Position numbers and translations under genes: made by a program | Part shown: positions 1 through 8,464 of the stretch, one piece after another | Layout: every line of letters begins with the position of its first letter | How positions within the stretch are numbered: the stretch's first letter is position 1 | NCBI GenBank assembly: GCA_025210475.1 | Contig: JAOARW010000111.1 | Location: 62,001 to 126,000 of the forward strand | Length of the DNA: 64,000 bases | Reading direction: 5' to 3' | DNA from: Carboxylicivirga sp. | GTDB lineage: Bacteria; Bacteroidota; Bacteroidia; Bacteroidales; Marinilabiliaceae | Notes under the pieces: generated by a model | The model's database searches: none | What the model was told of the DNA's origin: nothing | What the model saw: only the letters and a program-made list of their open reading frames with translations

Positions 1-263
1 TGGCTTACGAACCTGTATGGGCTATCGGTACTGGTAAAACTGCTTCTCCAGAGCAAGCTCAGGAAATTCATGCTTTCATCCGTCAGACTTTAGCTAACAA
101 ATATGGTGCTGAAGTAGCTAACGAAACAAGCATCTTATATGGTGGTAGCTGTAAGCCTTCTAATGCAAAAGAATTATTTGCTAATCCAGATGTGGACGGT
201 GGATTAATTGGTGGAGCATCACTTAAAGCAGAAGATTTTCACGGAATTATCGCTGCATTTTAA
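1..263 (+). CDS. tpiA: Triosephosphate isomerase, C-terminal part (5' end outside window)
   Basis: The window opens inside this gene; the first complete codon is at position 3 and 86 residues plus the stop are present. The product interconverts dihydroxyacetone phosphate and glyceraldehyde 3-phosphate in cytoplasmic glycolysis. The fragment starts with AYEPVWAIGTGKTAS, which contains the catalytic Glu and the flexible phosphate-gripping loop. It then carries the ILYGGS and GGLIGGASL phosphate-binding segments in the family order and ends normally in AAF. A strong hairpin terminator follows 37 bases after the stop. Identification is certain from the motifs; only the N-terminal two thirds is missing. 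Confidence 0.97.
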   Translation, partial: AYEPVWAIGTGKTASPEQAQEIHAFIRQTLANKYGAEVANETSILYGGSCKPSNAKELFANPDVDGGLIGGASLKAEDFHGIIAAF

Positions 264-300
264 TTAAGCAAGAAAAAGCTCAAAATAGTTTTCAGATTAA

Positions 301-327
301 AAGGCCATCGTTCGATGGCCTTTTTTT
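301..327 (+). terminator. Intrinsic terminator after tpiA
   Basis: A perfect inverted repeat (AAGGCCATCG / CGATGGCCTT, tight TT loop or shorter stem with larger loop) runs straight into seven T residues. It lies 37 bases after the tpiA stop codon. Confidence 0.9.
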
Positions 328-372
328 GTATATCGCATGAATTCCTGGGCTTATTTCATTCATTTATGACAT

Positions 373-399
373 AAAAAAAGAGGGCTCGCCAAAGCCCCC
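373..399 (-). terminator. Minus-strand terminator of the small membrane ORF
   Basis: Read on the minus strand, a GGGCT/AGCCC stem is followed by a run of seven T. It lies about 45 bases past the stop of the 37-residue ORF at 446-559, which supports that ORF being a real transcription unit. Confidence 0.65.
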
Positions 400-445
400 T
401 TCATACAAAATTATAAATTAAGTAATGCAGAAATAAGGTTCTCTT

Positions 446-559
446 TTAATAAACTGATCCAATATAAATTAGTAATGCTCCCAAAAATGAAATGGCAAGC
501 GTCAAGCCCAACTCAATAACCAGTTCCTTTACTAGCTGATATTCTACTTTGCTTTTCAT
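446..559 (-). CDS. Small single-pass membrane protein, 37 aa
   Basis: This short ORF begins ATG at 559 with a good AAGGAG Shine-Dalgarno eight bases upstream, which is unusual enough in this window to support translation. The peptide has a charged start (MKSKVEYQLVKELVIEL) followed by about 17 hydrophobic residues ending GSVY, so it is predicted to cross the inner membrane once. A minus-strand terminator follows the stop. I cannot assign a family. It could be a small regulator or accessory subunit of a membrane enzyme, or a gene peculiar to this lineage. Confidence 0.55.
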   Translation of the reverse strand: MKSKVEYQLVKELVIELGLTLAISFLGALLIYIGSVY

Positions 560-620
560 ACGCTCCTTGCTTTGACTATAATTAAGCAAGAAGCATGCCA
601 AAATTAGGAAGGAAGGAAAA

Positions 621-2513
621 CTATGCTTTTTCTTCGGTATTTTCTTCTTTCGCTTCTTCGATTAGCGAATGTGTATCCCAGGCACAGTCCATTTCTTTGT
701 AGGGCTGCTTTTGCTGCATCAATAACACATTTTCGAGGTGCTCTGAGAACTTTTTCGTTTCAACAACAAAATGCGGATCATCTTTGGAGTAACGTTGCTG
801 AAGGTTCTTCATAAAGCGCTTGTCAAGATGCTTAAAGGTTAGTGCCGATCGATAACTCTGGTGGCGACTAATGCCCAATGCACTTAGTGTGTCAACTCCC
901 AGGTGAACGGCTGAATCGAAGATTGCTTGTCGATGCCCTTCTACCCCATTATTTTGCAGGGCCAACTCATGGGCAACATCAACAGCTCTTACGATTAGTT
1001 TGAGGTTCGGATAGTGCTTTTTGGCCAGATCGACCAACTTATCTATTTGATGACGTTCACTCATTGCCACCACCAAAGCTTTGGCCTTTGCTGCACCAGC
1101 CGCTTCAAGCATATCTTTACGGGTTATATCGCCATAATACACTTTATAACCAAATTTTTTCAGGTACTGAACATTATGCGGGTTGTTATCAATAATGGTT
1201 AATTTAATACCAGTAGCATTTAAAAAACGCCCCAAAACCTGACCAAATCGACCAAAGCCCGCAATGATCACCGGATGACCATTATTTTCAACCTCATCAG
1301 CTTCCTGTGATGCCGACTTAACCAGACGCGGCTGAATCAAATGCTCATTGATAATAAACAAAACCGGTGTTATCAGCATTGACAAAGCCACAACGATTAA
1401 GAGAATTCCCGCAGTAAAATCATCATAAATTGCATTTTGGGAAGCAAAGGAAATAAGTACAAAACCAAATTCCCCGGCTTGAGCCAAGCTAAAGGTAAAA
1501 AGCATGTTATGAGCCGTTTCCAGTTTAAACAACTTACCCAATAAATACAACACTATCAGCTTAACACTAACAACAATGGTTAATATCAACAAAATTAATT
1601 GCCAACTATCAATCAAAAGCATAAAATTAATGCTTGCTCCCACAGAAATGAAAAAGATACCTAAGAGCAAGCCTTTAAATGGCTCCAAATTATCTTCCAG
1701 CTCATATCGATATTCACTATTAGCCAATACCACGCCAGCCAGAAATGTGCCCAGTGCCGGTGATAATCCGACTACATCCATAAAAACAGCAATACCAATA
1801 ACTAACAATAAAGCTGTAGCTGTAAATAATTCACGCAAACCAGTTTCGGCGATAAACTTAAAAATATAATGCGCCAAATAGCGTCCCCCTACTATTATTA
1901 CAGCCACTGCCCCAATAATAATCATTAGCTGCTGCCAACCACTTTCGCTGGCATCTTGCGCTTCGGCAATAACACCTGAATCCGTCACCACCTGATTGGC
2001 CAATAAAGCTATGATTGCAAAGATGGGTACCACCGATATATCCTGCATCAGCAGCACAGAAAAACTATGACGACCACCCCGTGTTTGTAACATGCCCTTT
2101 TCAGATAAAGTCTGCAGGACAATGGCCGTTGAAGAAAGCGCCAAAATAAGTCCAGTGGTAATTGACTGAGCTGTGTTTAACCAAAAAAATGCTGTAATCA
2201 AGGAAAATATCAATGCAGTTATTCCAATCTGCATGCCCCCCAAACCAAAAATGAGTCGCTTCAATCGCCATAGCATGCCCGGATGTAATTCGAGACCAAC
2301 GATAAACAGCATTATCACCACCCCAAATTCGGCTATATGCATCACATCTTCACCTTCACTACCAACAAGGCCCATTACAAATGGTCCGATAACTATTCCC
2401 GCAATAAGATAACCCAGAACTGATCCTAATCCGATTTTCTTGGCTACCGGCACAGAAATCACCGCGGCCAACAGGTATATCATTATTTGAAAAAATATAT
2501 CGTCGAGATGCAT
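621..2513 (-). CDS. KefB/KefC-type monovalent cation:proton antiporter (CPA2) with RCK domain
   Basis: A 630-residue inner-membrane antiporter of the CPA2 family, predicted to exchange K+ (or Na+) for H+. The first ~390 residues form about a dozen membrane segments, including the LGYLIAGIVIGP and LALSSTAIVLQ motifs and the discontinuous helix around LGTFLAGVVLANSEY. From about residue 410 a cytoplasmic RCK/TrkA-N Rossmann domain follows (IIAGFGRFGQVLGRFL, then a DITRKDMLEAAGA segment), which binds nucleotide or glutathione adducts in Kef proteins. The C-terminal tail is Glu-rich. The gene is 12 bases downstream of a KefF/KefG-like flavodoxin-fold gene, so the two are co-transcribed, as in classical Kef systems. 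Ion specificity is inferred; the family is clear. Confidence 0.9.
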   Translation of the reverse strand: MHLDDIFFQIMIYLLAAVISVPVAKKIGLGSVLGYLIAGIVIGPFVMGLVGSEGEDVMHIAEFGVVIMLFIVGLELHPGMLWRLKRLIFGLGGMQIGITALIFSLITAFFWLNTAQSITTGLILALSSTAIVLQTLSEKGMLQTRGGRHSFSVLLMQDISVVPIFAIIALLANQVVTDSGVIAEAQDASESGWQQLMIIIGAVAVIIVGGRYLAHYIFKFIAETGLRELFTATALLLVIGIAVFMDVVGLSPALGTFLAGVVLANSEYRYELEDNLEPFKGLLLGIFFISVGASINFMLLIDSWQLILLILTIVVSVKLIVLYLLGKLFKLETAHNMLFTFSLAQAGEFGFVLISFASQNAIYDDFTAGILLIVVALSMLITPVLFIINEHLIQPRLVKSASQEADEVENNGHPVIIAGFGRFGQVLGRFLNATGIKLTIIDNNPHNVQYLKKFGYKVYYGDITRKDMLEAAGAAKAKALVVAMSERHQIDKLVDLAKKHYPNLKLIVRAVDVAHELALQNNGVEGHRQAIFDSAVHLGVDTLSALGISRHQSYRSALTFKHLDKRFMKNLQQRYSKDDPHFVVETKKFSEHLENVLLMQQKQPYKEMDCAWDTHSLIEEAKEENTEEKA

Positions 2514-2525
2514 TGAATAAATTTA

Positions 2526-3131
2526 TTAGTTATCAGATTTTATTTGACTCATTAACTGATTTAAACTGTCTCCTTTCATAAAGGCGTTTACATCGAATAA
2601 TTCATCGCGCAGAAAACTTATCATTTTCTTATACGCGTATATCTCATCAGCAACATCATTATTATTCAGCAAATGAACACCATGAATGACATAAGGTGGC
2701 AGATATTGCATTTTGCATAGGTAGGCAGACTGGTCGAACGGCAGTAAGAACTGCTTAACCGTAAAACGATTCATGCCTCCTGACTGATAAGTCGACTCTC
2801 GTCCGCCGGTCGTTATACAATTCAATGCCATTTTACCGATTAATGCGGTACCCTCTTTTCCATAAGCAAAGCCATGCTCCAGAACCAAATCAAACCACTC
2901 TTTTAGCAAAGCAGGTGCACTGTACCAATATAATGGATGGTGCCAGATAATAACATCGTGCTTAAGTAATAATCCTTGCTCATATTTCACATTAATATAA
3001 AAATCAGGATAGCTTTCGTACAAATTATTAATGGTGACATTCTCCATCTCTGAAACAGCTTTGATCAACTGCTTATTTACCCGTGATTTATTCTCAATGG
3101 GATGTGCATATATGATTAGGATTTTCCTCAT
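2526..3131 (-). CDS. KefF/KefG-like NAD(P)H:quinone oxidoreductase (flavodoxin fold)
   Basis: A 201-residue cytoplasmic protein of the NQO1/KefFG family. It starts with the flavin-phosphate loop ILIIYAHPIENKSRVN and contains the family block HPLYWYSAPALLKEWFD followed by LEHGFAYG and ITTGG. In enterobacteria such proteins bind FMN and are needed for full activity of Kef potassium efflux. Here the gene is immediately upstream of the KefB/C-type antiporter on the same strand (12-base gap), which argues for the same accessory role in protection from electrophiles. It could also act as an independent quinone reductase. Confidence 0.87.
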   Translation of the reverse strand: MRKILIIYAHPIENKSRVNKQLIKAVSEMENVTINNLYESYPDFYINVKYEQGLLLKHDVIIWHHPLYWYSAPALLKEWFDLVLEHGFAYGKEGTALIGKMALNCITTGGRESTYQSGGMNRFTVKQFLLPFDQSAYLCKMQYLPPYVIHGVHLLNNNDVADEIYAYKKMISFLRDELFDVNAFMKGDSLNQLMSQIKSDN

Positions 3132-3150
3132 AACTTACAATTGAAATATA

Positions 3151-3199
3151 AAAATACACAAAAGCCCTTTTTAAATAAAAGGGCTTTTGTATTTTATGT
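3151..3199 (-). terminator. Long near-symmetrical hairpin terminator
   Basis: An almost perfect inverted repeat around ACAAAAGCCC / GGGCTTTTGT, with A-rich and T-rich flanks, lies between the superoxide dismutase stop (3209) and the start of the next minus-strand gene. It would terminate sod transcription and could also work in the opposite direction. Confidence 0.85.
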
Positions 3200-3208
3200 A
3201 TATTTTAT

Positions 3209-3952
3209 TTAACCAATCCATTCGCCTTTAAGCGCCTTCTCAAATCTTTTATTGACCACTTTCCAGTTAACCACATTCCAAAATGCATTAATATAGTCGC
3301 CACGCTTATTCTGATAATTGAGGTAATAAGCATGCTCCCAAACATCAATTGTTAATAATGGAATACCTTTTACTTCAGCTAAATCCATCAGCGGATTATC
3401 CTGATTTGACGTTGAAACCACCTTTAGCTTTTTGTTTTCATCAAGAATTAACCAAGCCCAACCGCTACCAAAACGTTTTTTGGCAGCATTGAAAAACTCT
3501 TCTTTAAATGCATCAAATGATTTGAAAGCTTTTACCAAATGACTTAATAACTTAGCCGATGGTTCTCCACCATCCGGACTTAAACTTTCCCAAAATAACA
3601 TGTGGTTATAATATCCACCACCATTGTTCCTAACAGCCAAACCATGTTTGGACACTTCTGAAAAAATAGCAGGCATTGCTGTTGTTTCCAATGAAGTTCC
3701 TTCGATGGCTGCTGTGAATTTTTTGAAATATCCACGATGATGTCTATCGTAATGTATTTCCATGGTTTCGGCATCGATATGTGGCTCTAATGCTTTATAA
3801 TCGTATGGTAAGGCCGGAAAAAAATGACCCGATATCATTGCCGATTTTACTGCATTAGTTTTTGCTTCGCTATTTGAATTACTTTTACTTGCTCCGGTAC
3901 AGGCAGCTGCTGCACCTACTCCAATCAAGCTGATAAATTGTCTTCTCTTCAT
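3209..3952 (-). CDS. Exported Fe/Mn superoxide dismutase
   Basis: A 247-residue Fe/Mn-type superoxide dismutase that converts superoxide to hydrogen peroxide and oxygen. The metal ligands are all visible: His in HYDRHHRGYF, His in YYNHMLFWESL, and the DVWEHAYYLNYQN block with Asp and His. Unlike the usual ~195-residue cytoplasmic enzyme, it carries an N-terminal leader, MKRRQFISLIGVGAAAACTG. This has a twin arginine, a hydrophobic stretch and a Cys in lipobox position, so I infer Tat-dependent export and possibly lipid anchoring. It has its own terminator and faces away from the next plus-strand gene. Metal preference (Fe or Mn) cannot be decided from the sequence. Confidence 0.92.
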   Translation of the reverse strand: MKRRQFISLIGVGAAAACTGASKSNSNSEAKTNAVKSAMISGHFFPALPYDYKALEPHIDAETMEIHYDRHHRGYFKKFTAAIEGTSLETTAMPAIFSEVSKHGLAVRNNGGGYYNHMLFWESLSPDGGEPSAKLLSHLVKAFKSFDAFKEEFFNAAKKRFGSGWAWLILDENKKLKVVSTSNQDNPLMDLAEVKGIPLLTIDVWEHAYYLNYQNKRGDYINAFWNVVNWKVVNKRFEKALKGEWIG

Positions 3953-4284
3953 AGTAATAAGAATGCTTTAACCTGTAAACAAGTTTCAGATATGATTGTT
4001 CAGCGTTGGCCGCTTATTAAAGTAATCTGTAATTAATATCAAGTTAAATGACAAATGAACTGCACATACCAACTTAACAAACTGATATACCAACTCTTAT
4101 TGTTGTTAATTATATTCAACAAGCTTAATTGACTTTTACAGTTTTTGATTAATTATTTGGGTTGATTATAATATTTCACACTTCTCTCAGATTAATATAT
4201 TGATTCTTCGATAGCGTTCGTCAAATTTCTGCATTTGATTTTCTTAAAAATTACTTTCTTTAATGTTGTTAACTATATCAGCTT
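3953..4284. other. Divergent intergenic region, 332 bp
   Basis: Very AT-rich spacer between divergently transcribed sod (minus) and the TPR/PD40 gene (plus). It must hold promoters for both. No ORF, strong hairpin or repeat was found, and no promoter was clear enough to place. Confidence 0.5.
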
Positions 4285-5838
4285 ATGAATCGTTTTATTG
4301 TTATTTCTTTATTAATAACCATTTGCCTGTCGGCTCACTCTCAGAAAAACTATGAACAACGTGCCGATAAATACTATAAATATTACAATTACGAAAAAGC
4401 ACGGAAAGACTACATTCGCGTTTGGCGAAAGGACAAAGACAACATTGATCTTTTAAAAAAAATCATTGATTGTTATATGAGCGATAATACCTTGCGTGAA
4501 GAAGCAATCCCGTATATCGATCGCCTGATTTCTTTAAAACCTAATAATTACGAGGCACAGCTTAATAAAGCAATAGCGCTGTTTCATGCTCATAAGTTCA
4601 AGGATGCAACCGATCATTTAAAACAGTTTGAATCGAAGCTTTCTGCTGGCTCAGACCTACACAAGAAAGCAATGGTATTAAAACGTCAAATCGCTAATGC
4701 AGAAATTTTAATTGGCAAGCCTCTGGGTGTTTCTTTTATTAATATGGGTAAAGGCATTAACACTACCAGAAACGATGTAAGCCCATTTATTAGCTCCGAT
4801 GAGCACACGCTTTTTTACTCCTCCGATAAACGCTACAATAGTTACGCTGGTATTTATTATTACAACATTTGCGTTGCTGAAAAAAGTAAGCTGAGTTTCG
4901 AAAAAGGTAAAACCATTGGCTCACAAATCAATTCCATTTACGACGAAATGATGGCCGGAATTTCACCCGATGGATCACAGATTTTTGCTTTTCACAATCG
5001 TGATGGCGACGAAACCATGGGCTTGGCAAAATATAATGGAAGACATCGCTTCGATCCGCTAGCTGATTTCGGTCCGCCCTTGGATGCCAAAGGATCTGAA
5101 TATGGTGTTTGGATGACTGAAGGAAAAGATACGATATTATTCGCCTCTGAAAATGAGTTGGGAAATACCGATATCTATTACGCCATTAAACTGCCAACCG
5201 GTTACTGGGGTGAAGCACGCGAAATTCCAGGTTTGGTTAATTCATCCTATAACGAAAACTTTCCGGTATTGTCACTCGATGGCAAGCGTCTTTTCTTCTC
5301 ATCAGACAATGAAGAGTCGATGGGTGGTTATGATTTATTCTATTCGGACTGGGACAATGAAAAGCAACAGTGGAGCAAACCCATTAATATGGGCTATCCG
5401 ATTAACGATACCTACCACAATTATAACATATCGTGGGTTAAAGGCGGTCGCTTTGCATACGTATCAGCCATTCGCCCCGAAGGACTTGGCAAATATGATA
5501 TATACAAAGTTGTATTTAACAACACCAACCCATACAATGCTGTTATAAAATTCGAGGTAAAGCTCAAAAAAGATCGCAAAACACTCATACCTGATTTTAC
5601 GCCACAAGTGAGTGTCACTGATACATTGAATAACCTGATCGGAACATACAAACCGAGCAAGGATTCAACAGACTTTATTGTAGCATTAACTGCCGGCACC
5701 TATCATGTTCACATAGAGCACGAATCCATCGAACCGTTGACCTATGAAATTAGTATCCCGGATAACCGATACGAGTCGCTTGCAGACCGCATACGATTAA
5801 TTGTTGTACCCAAACAAGAAGAAAACGGTGCTAAATAA
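4285..5838 (+). CDS. Exported TPR/PD40 beta-propeller protein
   Basis: A 517-residue secreted or periplasmic protein with a signal peptide (residues 1-19, cleavage after SAHS). Residues ~20-150 form TPR-like helical repeats (YKYYNYEKARKDY; LKPNNYEAQLNKAIALFHAH). Residues ~160-400 contain repeated PD40/WD40-like propeller blades (ISSDEHTLFYSSDK; ISPDGSQIFAF; LSLDGKRLFFSSDN), and the C-terminus is a beta-rich, carboxypeptidase-regulatory-like tail. The arrangement resembles the PorE/OmpA-associated proteins of Bacteroidota cell envelopes, but no OmpA peptidoglycan-binding domain follows. Function unknown; a scaffold role in the envelope or type IX secretion is only a guess. Confidence 0.75.
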   Translation: MNRFIVISLLITICLSAHSQKNYEQRADKYYKYYNYEKARKDYIRVWRKDKDNIDLLKKIIDCYMSDNTLREEAIPYIDRLISLKPNNYEAQLNKAIALFHAHKFKDATDHLKQFESKLSAGSDLHKKAMVLKRQIANAEILIGKPLGVSFINMGKGINTTRNDVSPFISSDEHTLFYSSDKRYNSYAGIYYYNICVAEKSKLSFEKGKTIGSQINSIYDEMMAGISPDGSQIFAFHNRDGDETMGLAKYNGRHRFDPLADFGPPLDAKGSEYGVWMTEGKDTILFASENELGNTDIYYAIKLPTGYWGEAREIPGLVNSSYNENFPVLSLDGKRLFFSSDNEESMGGYDLFYSDWDNEKQQWSKPINMGYPINDTYHNYNISWVKGGRFAYVSAIRPEGLGKYDIYKVVFNNTNPYNAVIKFEVKLKKDRKTLIPDFTPQVSVTDTLNNLIGTYKPSKDSTDFIVALTAGTYHVHIEHESIEPLTYEISIPDNRYESLADRIRLIVVPKQEENGAK

Positions 5839-5870
5839 ACCAGATTTTAAAAATTAGTCAGTGTTTTCGC

Positions 5871-5878
5871 TATTTTTG
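5871..5878 (+). promoter_or_regulatory. Putative -7 element for the exonuclease operon
   Basis: TATTTTTG matches the Bacteroidota -7 consensus TAnnTTTG exactly and lies 35 bases before the start codon at 5913. No good -33 TTTG was found at the right spacing, so this is tentative. Confidence 0.4.
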
Positions 5879-5912
5879 TGGCTTAAACCGATTATAAAAA
5901 TATTGTAAGTAT

Positions 5913-6680
5913 ATGAAGCTTCATCTGAAAAACCCAATTGTTTTTTTTGACCTGGAGACCACGGGAATTAATATTGCAAAAGATCGCATTGTAGAAATAG
6001 CCTTATTAAAAGTAAATATCGATGGCTCTGACGAGTCATTTTGCTATAAAGTAAATCCTGAAATGCCAATTCCGAAAGTAACTTCTGAGATACACGGCAT
6101 TTACGATGAAGATGTGAAAGATGCCCCAACTTTTAAAGAACTGGGCAAATCATTGGCCAAAATAATGGAAGGATGCGACATTGCCGGCTTTAACTCCAAT
6201 AAGTTTGATGTGCCTTTATTGGCCGAAGAGTTCATCCGTGCAGAGATCGATTTTGATATGAAAAAGCGCAAATTTGTGGATGTGCAGACCATTTTCCACA
6301 AGATGGAGAAGCGTACTTTATCAGCAGCTTATAAATTCTATTGCGATAAGGATTTAGAAAATGCTCACTCTGCTGCAGCTGATACATTGGCCACCTATGA
6401 GGTACTTAAAGCTCAGCTGGATCGTTACGAGGAGTTGGAAAATAACATTGAATTTTTGAATGATTTCTCATCATTTAACCGCAATGCCGATTTTATTGGT
6501 CGCATCATCTTCAATGATAAGGGTGTTGAAGTTTTCAATTTTGGTAAATACAAAGGTAAAAGTGTTGAAGAAGTGCTTGCTAAAGATCCTTCGTACTATG
6601 GTTGGATGATGAATGGCGACTTTCCGTTATTCACCAAAAAGGTATTGACGAATATTAAATTACGTAACTTCAATAAATAA
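5913..6680 (+). CDS. DnaQ-like 3'-5' exonuclease with ExoX-type C-terminal module
   Basis: A 255-residue cytoplasmic DEDDh exonuclease. Exo I is FFDLETTG (Asp13, Glu15), Exo II is GFNSNKFDVPLL and Exo III is HSAAADTLATYEVL (His...Asp), so the catalytic acids and the histidine are intact. After about residue 195 comes a short module, FGKYKGKSVEEV...YYGWMM, known from ExoX-like and related nucleases. It probably trims DNA ends in repair rather than serving as the replicative proofreader. The FAH-family gene follows after only 6 bases, suggesting a two-gene operon. Confidence 0.88.
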   Translation: MKLHLKNPIVFFDLETTGINIAKDRIVEIALLKVNIDGSDESFCYKVNPEMPIPKVTSEIHGIYDEDVKDAPTFKELGKSLAKIMEGCDIAGFNSNKFDVPLLAEEFIRAEIDFDMKKRKFVDVQTIFHKMEKRTLSAAYKFYCDKDLENAHSAAADTLATYEVLKAQLDRYEELENNIEFLNDFSSFNRNADFIGRIIFNDKGVEVFNFGKYKGKSVEEVLAKDPSYYGWMMNGDFPLFTKKVLTNIKLRNFNK

Positions 6681-6686
6681 GGTGTT

Positions 6687-7298
6687 ATGAAGATTTTATG
6701 TGTCGGTCGTAACTATGTAAAACACATAGAAGAGCTTAACAATCAAATGCCAACAGAGCCGGTTATTTTTGCCAAACCGGATTCAGCATTATTGTTGAAG
6801 AACAAACCATTCTTCATTCCTGATTTTGCCGAAGATTTTCACCACGAAGTTGAATTGGTCATTCGCATTAATCGAATTGGCAAAAACATTGCCTCACAAT
6901 TTGCACATCGTTACTACGATGAAATAGCATTGGGCATCGATTTTACGGCTCGCGATTTACAAGCTGAATTAAAAAGTAAAGGCTTACCATGGGAAAAAGC
7001 CAAAGCCTTTGACGGATCAGCTGTTTTATCCAAACTCATCGATAAAAGTCGATTCGAAGATATTCAAAACATCAATTTTCATCTGGAACGAAATGGTGAA
7101 ACGGTTCAAAAAGGTAATACCAGTCATATGATTTTCCCCATTGACCAAATTATATCACACGTATCGCAGTACTTTACACTTAAAATTGGTGATCTGATTT
7201 ACACGGGAACACCTGCGGGTGTAGGACCTGTTGCTATCAATGATCGTTTGAAAGGATATATTGAAGATGAACGGTTGTTTGACTTTTTAGTGAAATAG
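6687..7298 (+). CDS. Fumarylacetoacetate hydrolase (FAH) family protein
   Basis: A 203-residue enzyme of the FAH/2-hydroxyhepta-2,4-diene-1,7-dioate isomerase family. It starts MKILCVGRNYVKHIEELN, typical of the short FAHD1-like members. Metal-ligand acids are visible in DFHHEVELVIRI and the FTARDLQ segment, and the glycine-rich YTGTPAGVGP closes the active site. FAHD1-like enzymes act as acylpyruvase or oxaloacetate decarboxylase, or tautomerise oxaloacetate; the exact substrate cannot be read here. It is co-transcribed with the upstream exonuclease and ends before a bidirectional terminator. Confidence 0.87.
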   Translation: MKILCVGRNYVKHIEELNNQMPTEPVIFAKPDSALLLKNKPFFIPDFAEDFHHEVELVIRINRIGKNIASQFAHRYYDEIALGIDFTARDLQAELKSKGLPWEKAKAFDGSAVLSKLIDKSRFEDIQNINFHLERNGETVQKGNTSHMIFPIDQIISHVSQYFTLKIGDLIYTGTPAGVGPVAINDRLKGYIEDERLFDFLVK

Positions 7299-7322
7299 TC
7301 AGTCGATCGAATTTTAAAAAAT

Positions 7323-7365
7323 AAGGCTCGAAATTAATCCTTTTAATGATCATTTTCGAGCCTTT
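7323..7365. terminator. Bidirectional terminator between convergent genes
   Basis: AAGGCTCGAAA pairs with TTTCGAGCCTT across a ~20-base loop, with A-rich and T-rich flanks. It sits between the convergent FAH-family (plus) and SDR (minus) genes. Confidence 0.85.
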
Positions 7366-7386
7366 AATATTATCTCCAATTATTGC

Positions 7387-8196
7387 TTACGTAATGGGAC
7401 TATTGGGCTCCTTAGCCATGTGATTATAGTTTAGTCGATCCAGTAATCGGGGTAACCATTTGCTCAAAAACACGGTCAGTTTTCCTTCCACAAATGTTAA
7501 AATCATTGTGCGCTTGCGTTTAATAATGGCATTTGCCATATGTTGAGCAACCTCTTCTGCACTCATCATTTTTTCTTCCTTACGAGGTGTTTCGCCCTGA
7601 TTTGATCCATCGGCCACTAAGGCAGCTTTTCGCACATTTGAAGCCGTAAAACCCGGAGCTGCAATCAGCACATGCAAACCCTTCTTTAAGTTTTCAACCC
7701 GGATGGTTTCTAAAAAACCGTGCATGGCAAATTTAGAGGCTGAATACCCTGTTCTTCCAGGCAGTCCAATAAAGCCTGCAATGGACGAAACGCCAACAAT
7801 GGATCCTTTAGTTTCCAATAACGATGGCAAGGCATATTTCGTGCAATATACCGTTCCCCAAAAGTTTACATCCATCAATTGCTTTAATACATGCAATTCT
7901 ACGTCCTGAAATGCTGCTCGCATCGATATTCCGGCATTATTGACCAATACATCTATTTGACCGAAGGCTCTTAATGTTTCACTAATTAAATGTTTGCAAT
8001 CATCTTCAACACTCACATCAGTTTTAACTGAAATTACTTCTGTTCCATTCGTTTTTAGTTCGTGTTCTATTTCAACCAGCTTTTCTGCACTTCGCGCTGC
8101 CAACACCAACTTAGCCCCCCTCTGAGCAAATTCCCGTGCACAGGCCAAACCAATACCCGATGAAGCGCCTGTTATGATGATCACCTTATTCTGCAT
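7387..8196 (-). CDS. SDR family oxidoreductase
   Basis: A 269-residue classical short-chain dehydrogenase/reductase. The Rossmann motif GASSGIG occurs near residue 10, NNAG near 88, and the catalytic SVSS...YSASKFA (Ser, Tyr, Lys) near 140-155. The C-terminal ~40 residues include a hydrophobic/basic segment that may associate with membrane, as in DHRS7-like lipid or steroid-type SDRs. Substrate unknown. It is monocistronic, with its own upstream spacer and a shared terminator downstream. Confidence 0.88.
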   Translation of the reverse strand: MQNKVIIITGASSGIGLACAREFAQRGAKLVLAARSAEKLVEIEHELKTNGTEVISVKTDVSVEDDCKHLISETLRAFGQIDVLVNNAGISMRAAFQDVELHVLKQLMDVNFWGTVYCTKYALPSLLETKGSIVGVSSIAGFIGLPGRTGYSASKFAMHGFLETIRVENLKKGLHVLIAAPGFTASNVRKAALVADGSNQGETPRKEEKMMSAEEVAQHMANAIIKRKRTMILTFVEGKLTVFLSKWLPRLLDRLNYNHMAKEPNSPIT

Positions 8197-8464
8197 ATCC
8201 TATAAATTAAAGCGTGAAAATAGGTATTTAAAGGCGAATTAAAAATTGATTTTATTAAGAAACCGTTTCAAGATAATCTTTGACGACATGATGACGAGCC
8301 CAAAAAAATGACAACTATAATTTGCTCCAATACATTTTTTATTAAAATCATGATAAAAAGAAAATACTGATTTCTCTTTTACAATTATTTTGTTAATTTA
8401 GTAATGTCGATTCGAGCCATGATTTGCAGGGTCATCTTTAATAATCACTATTAAATAAGCAGCT

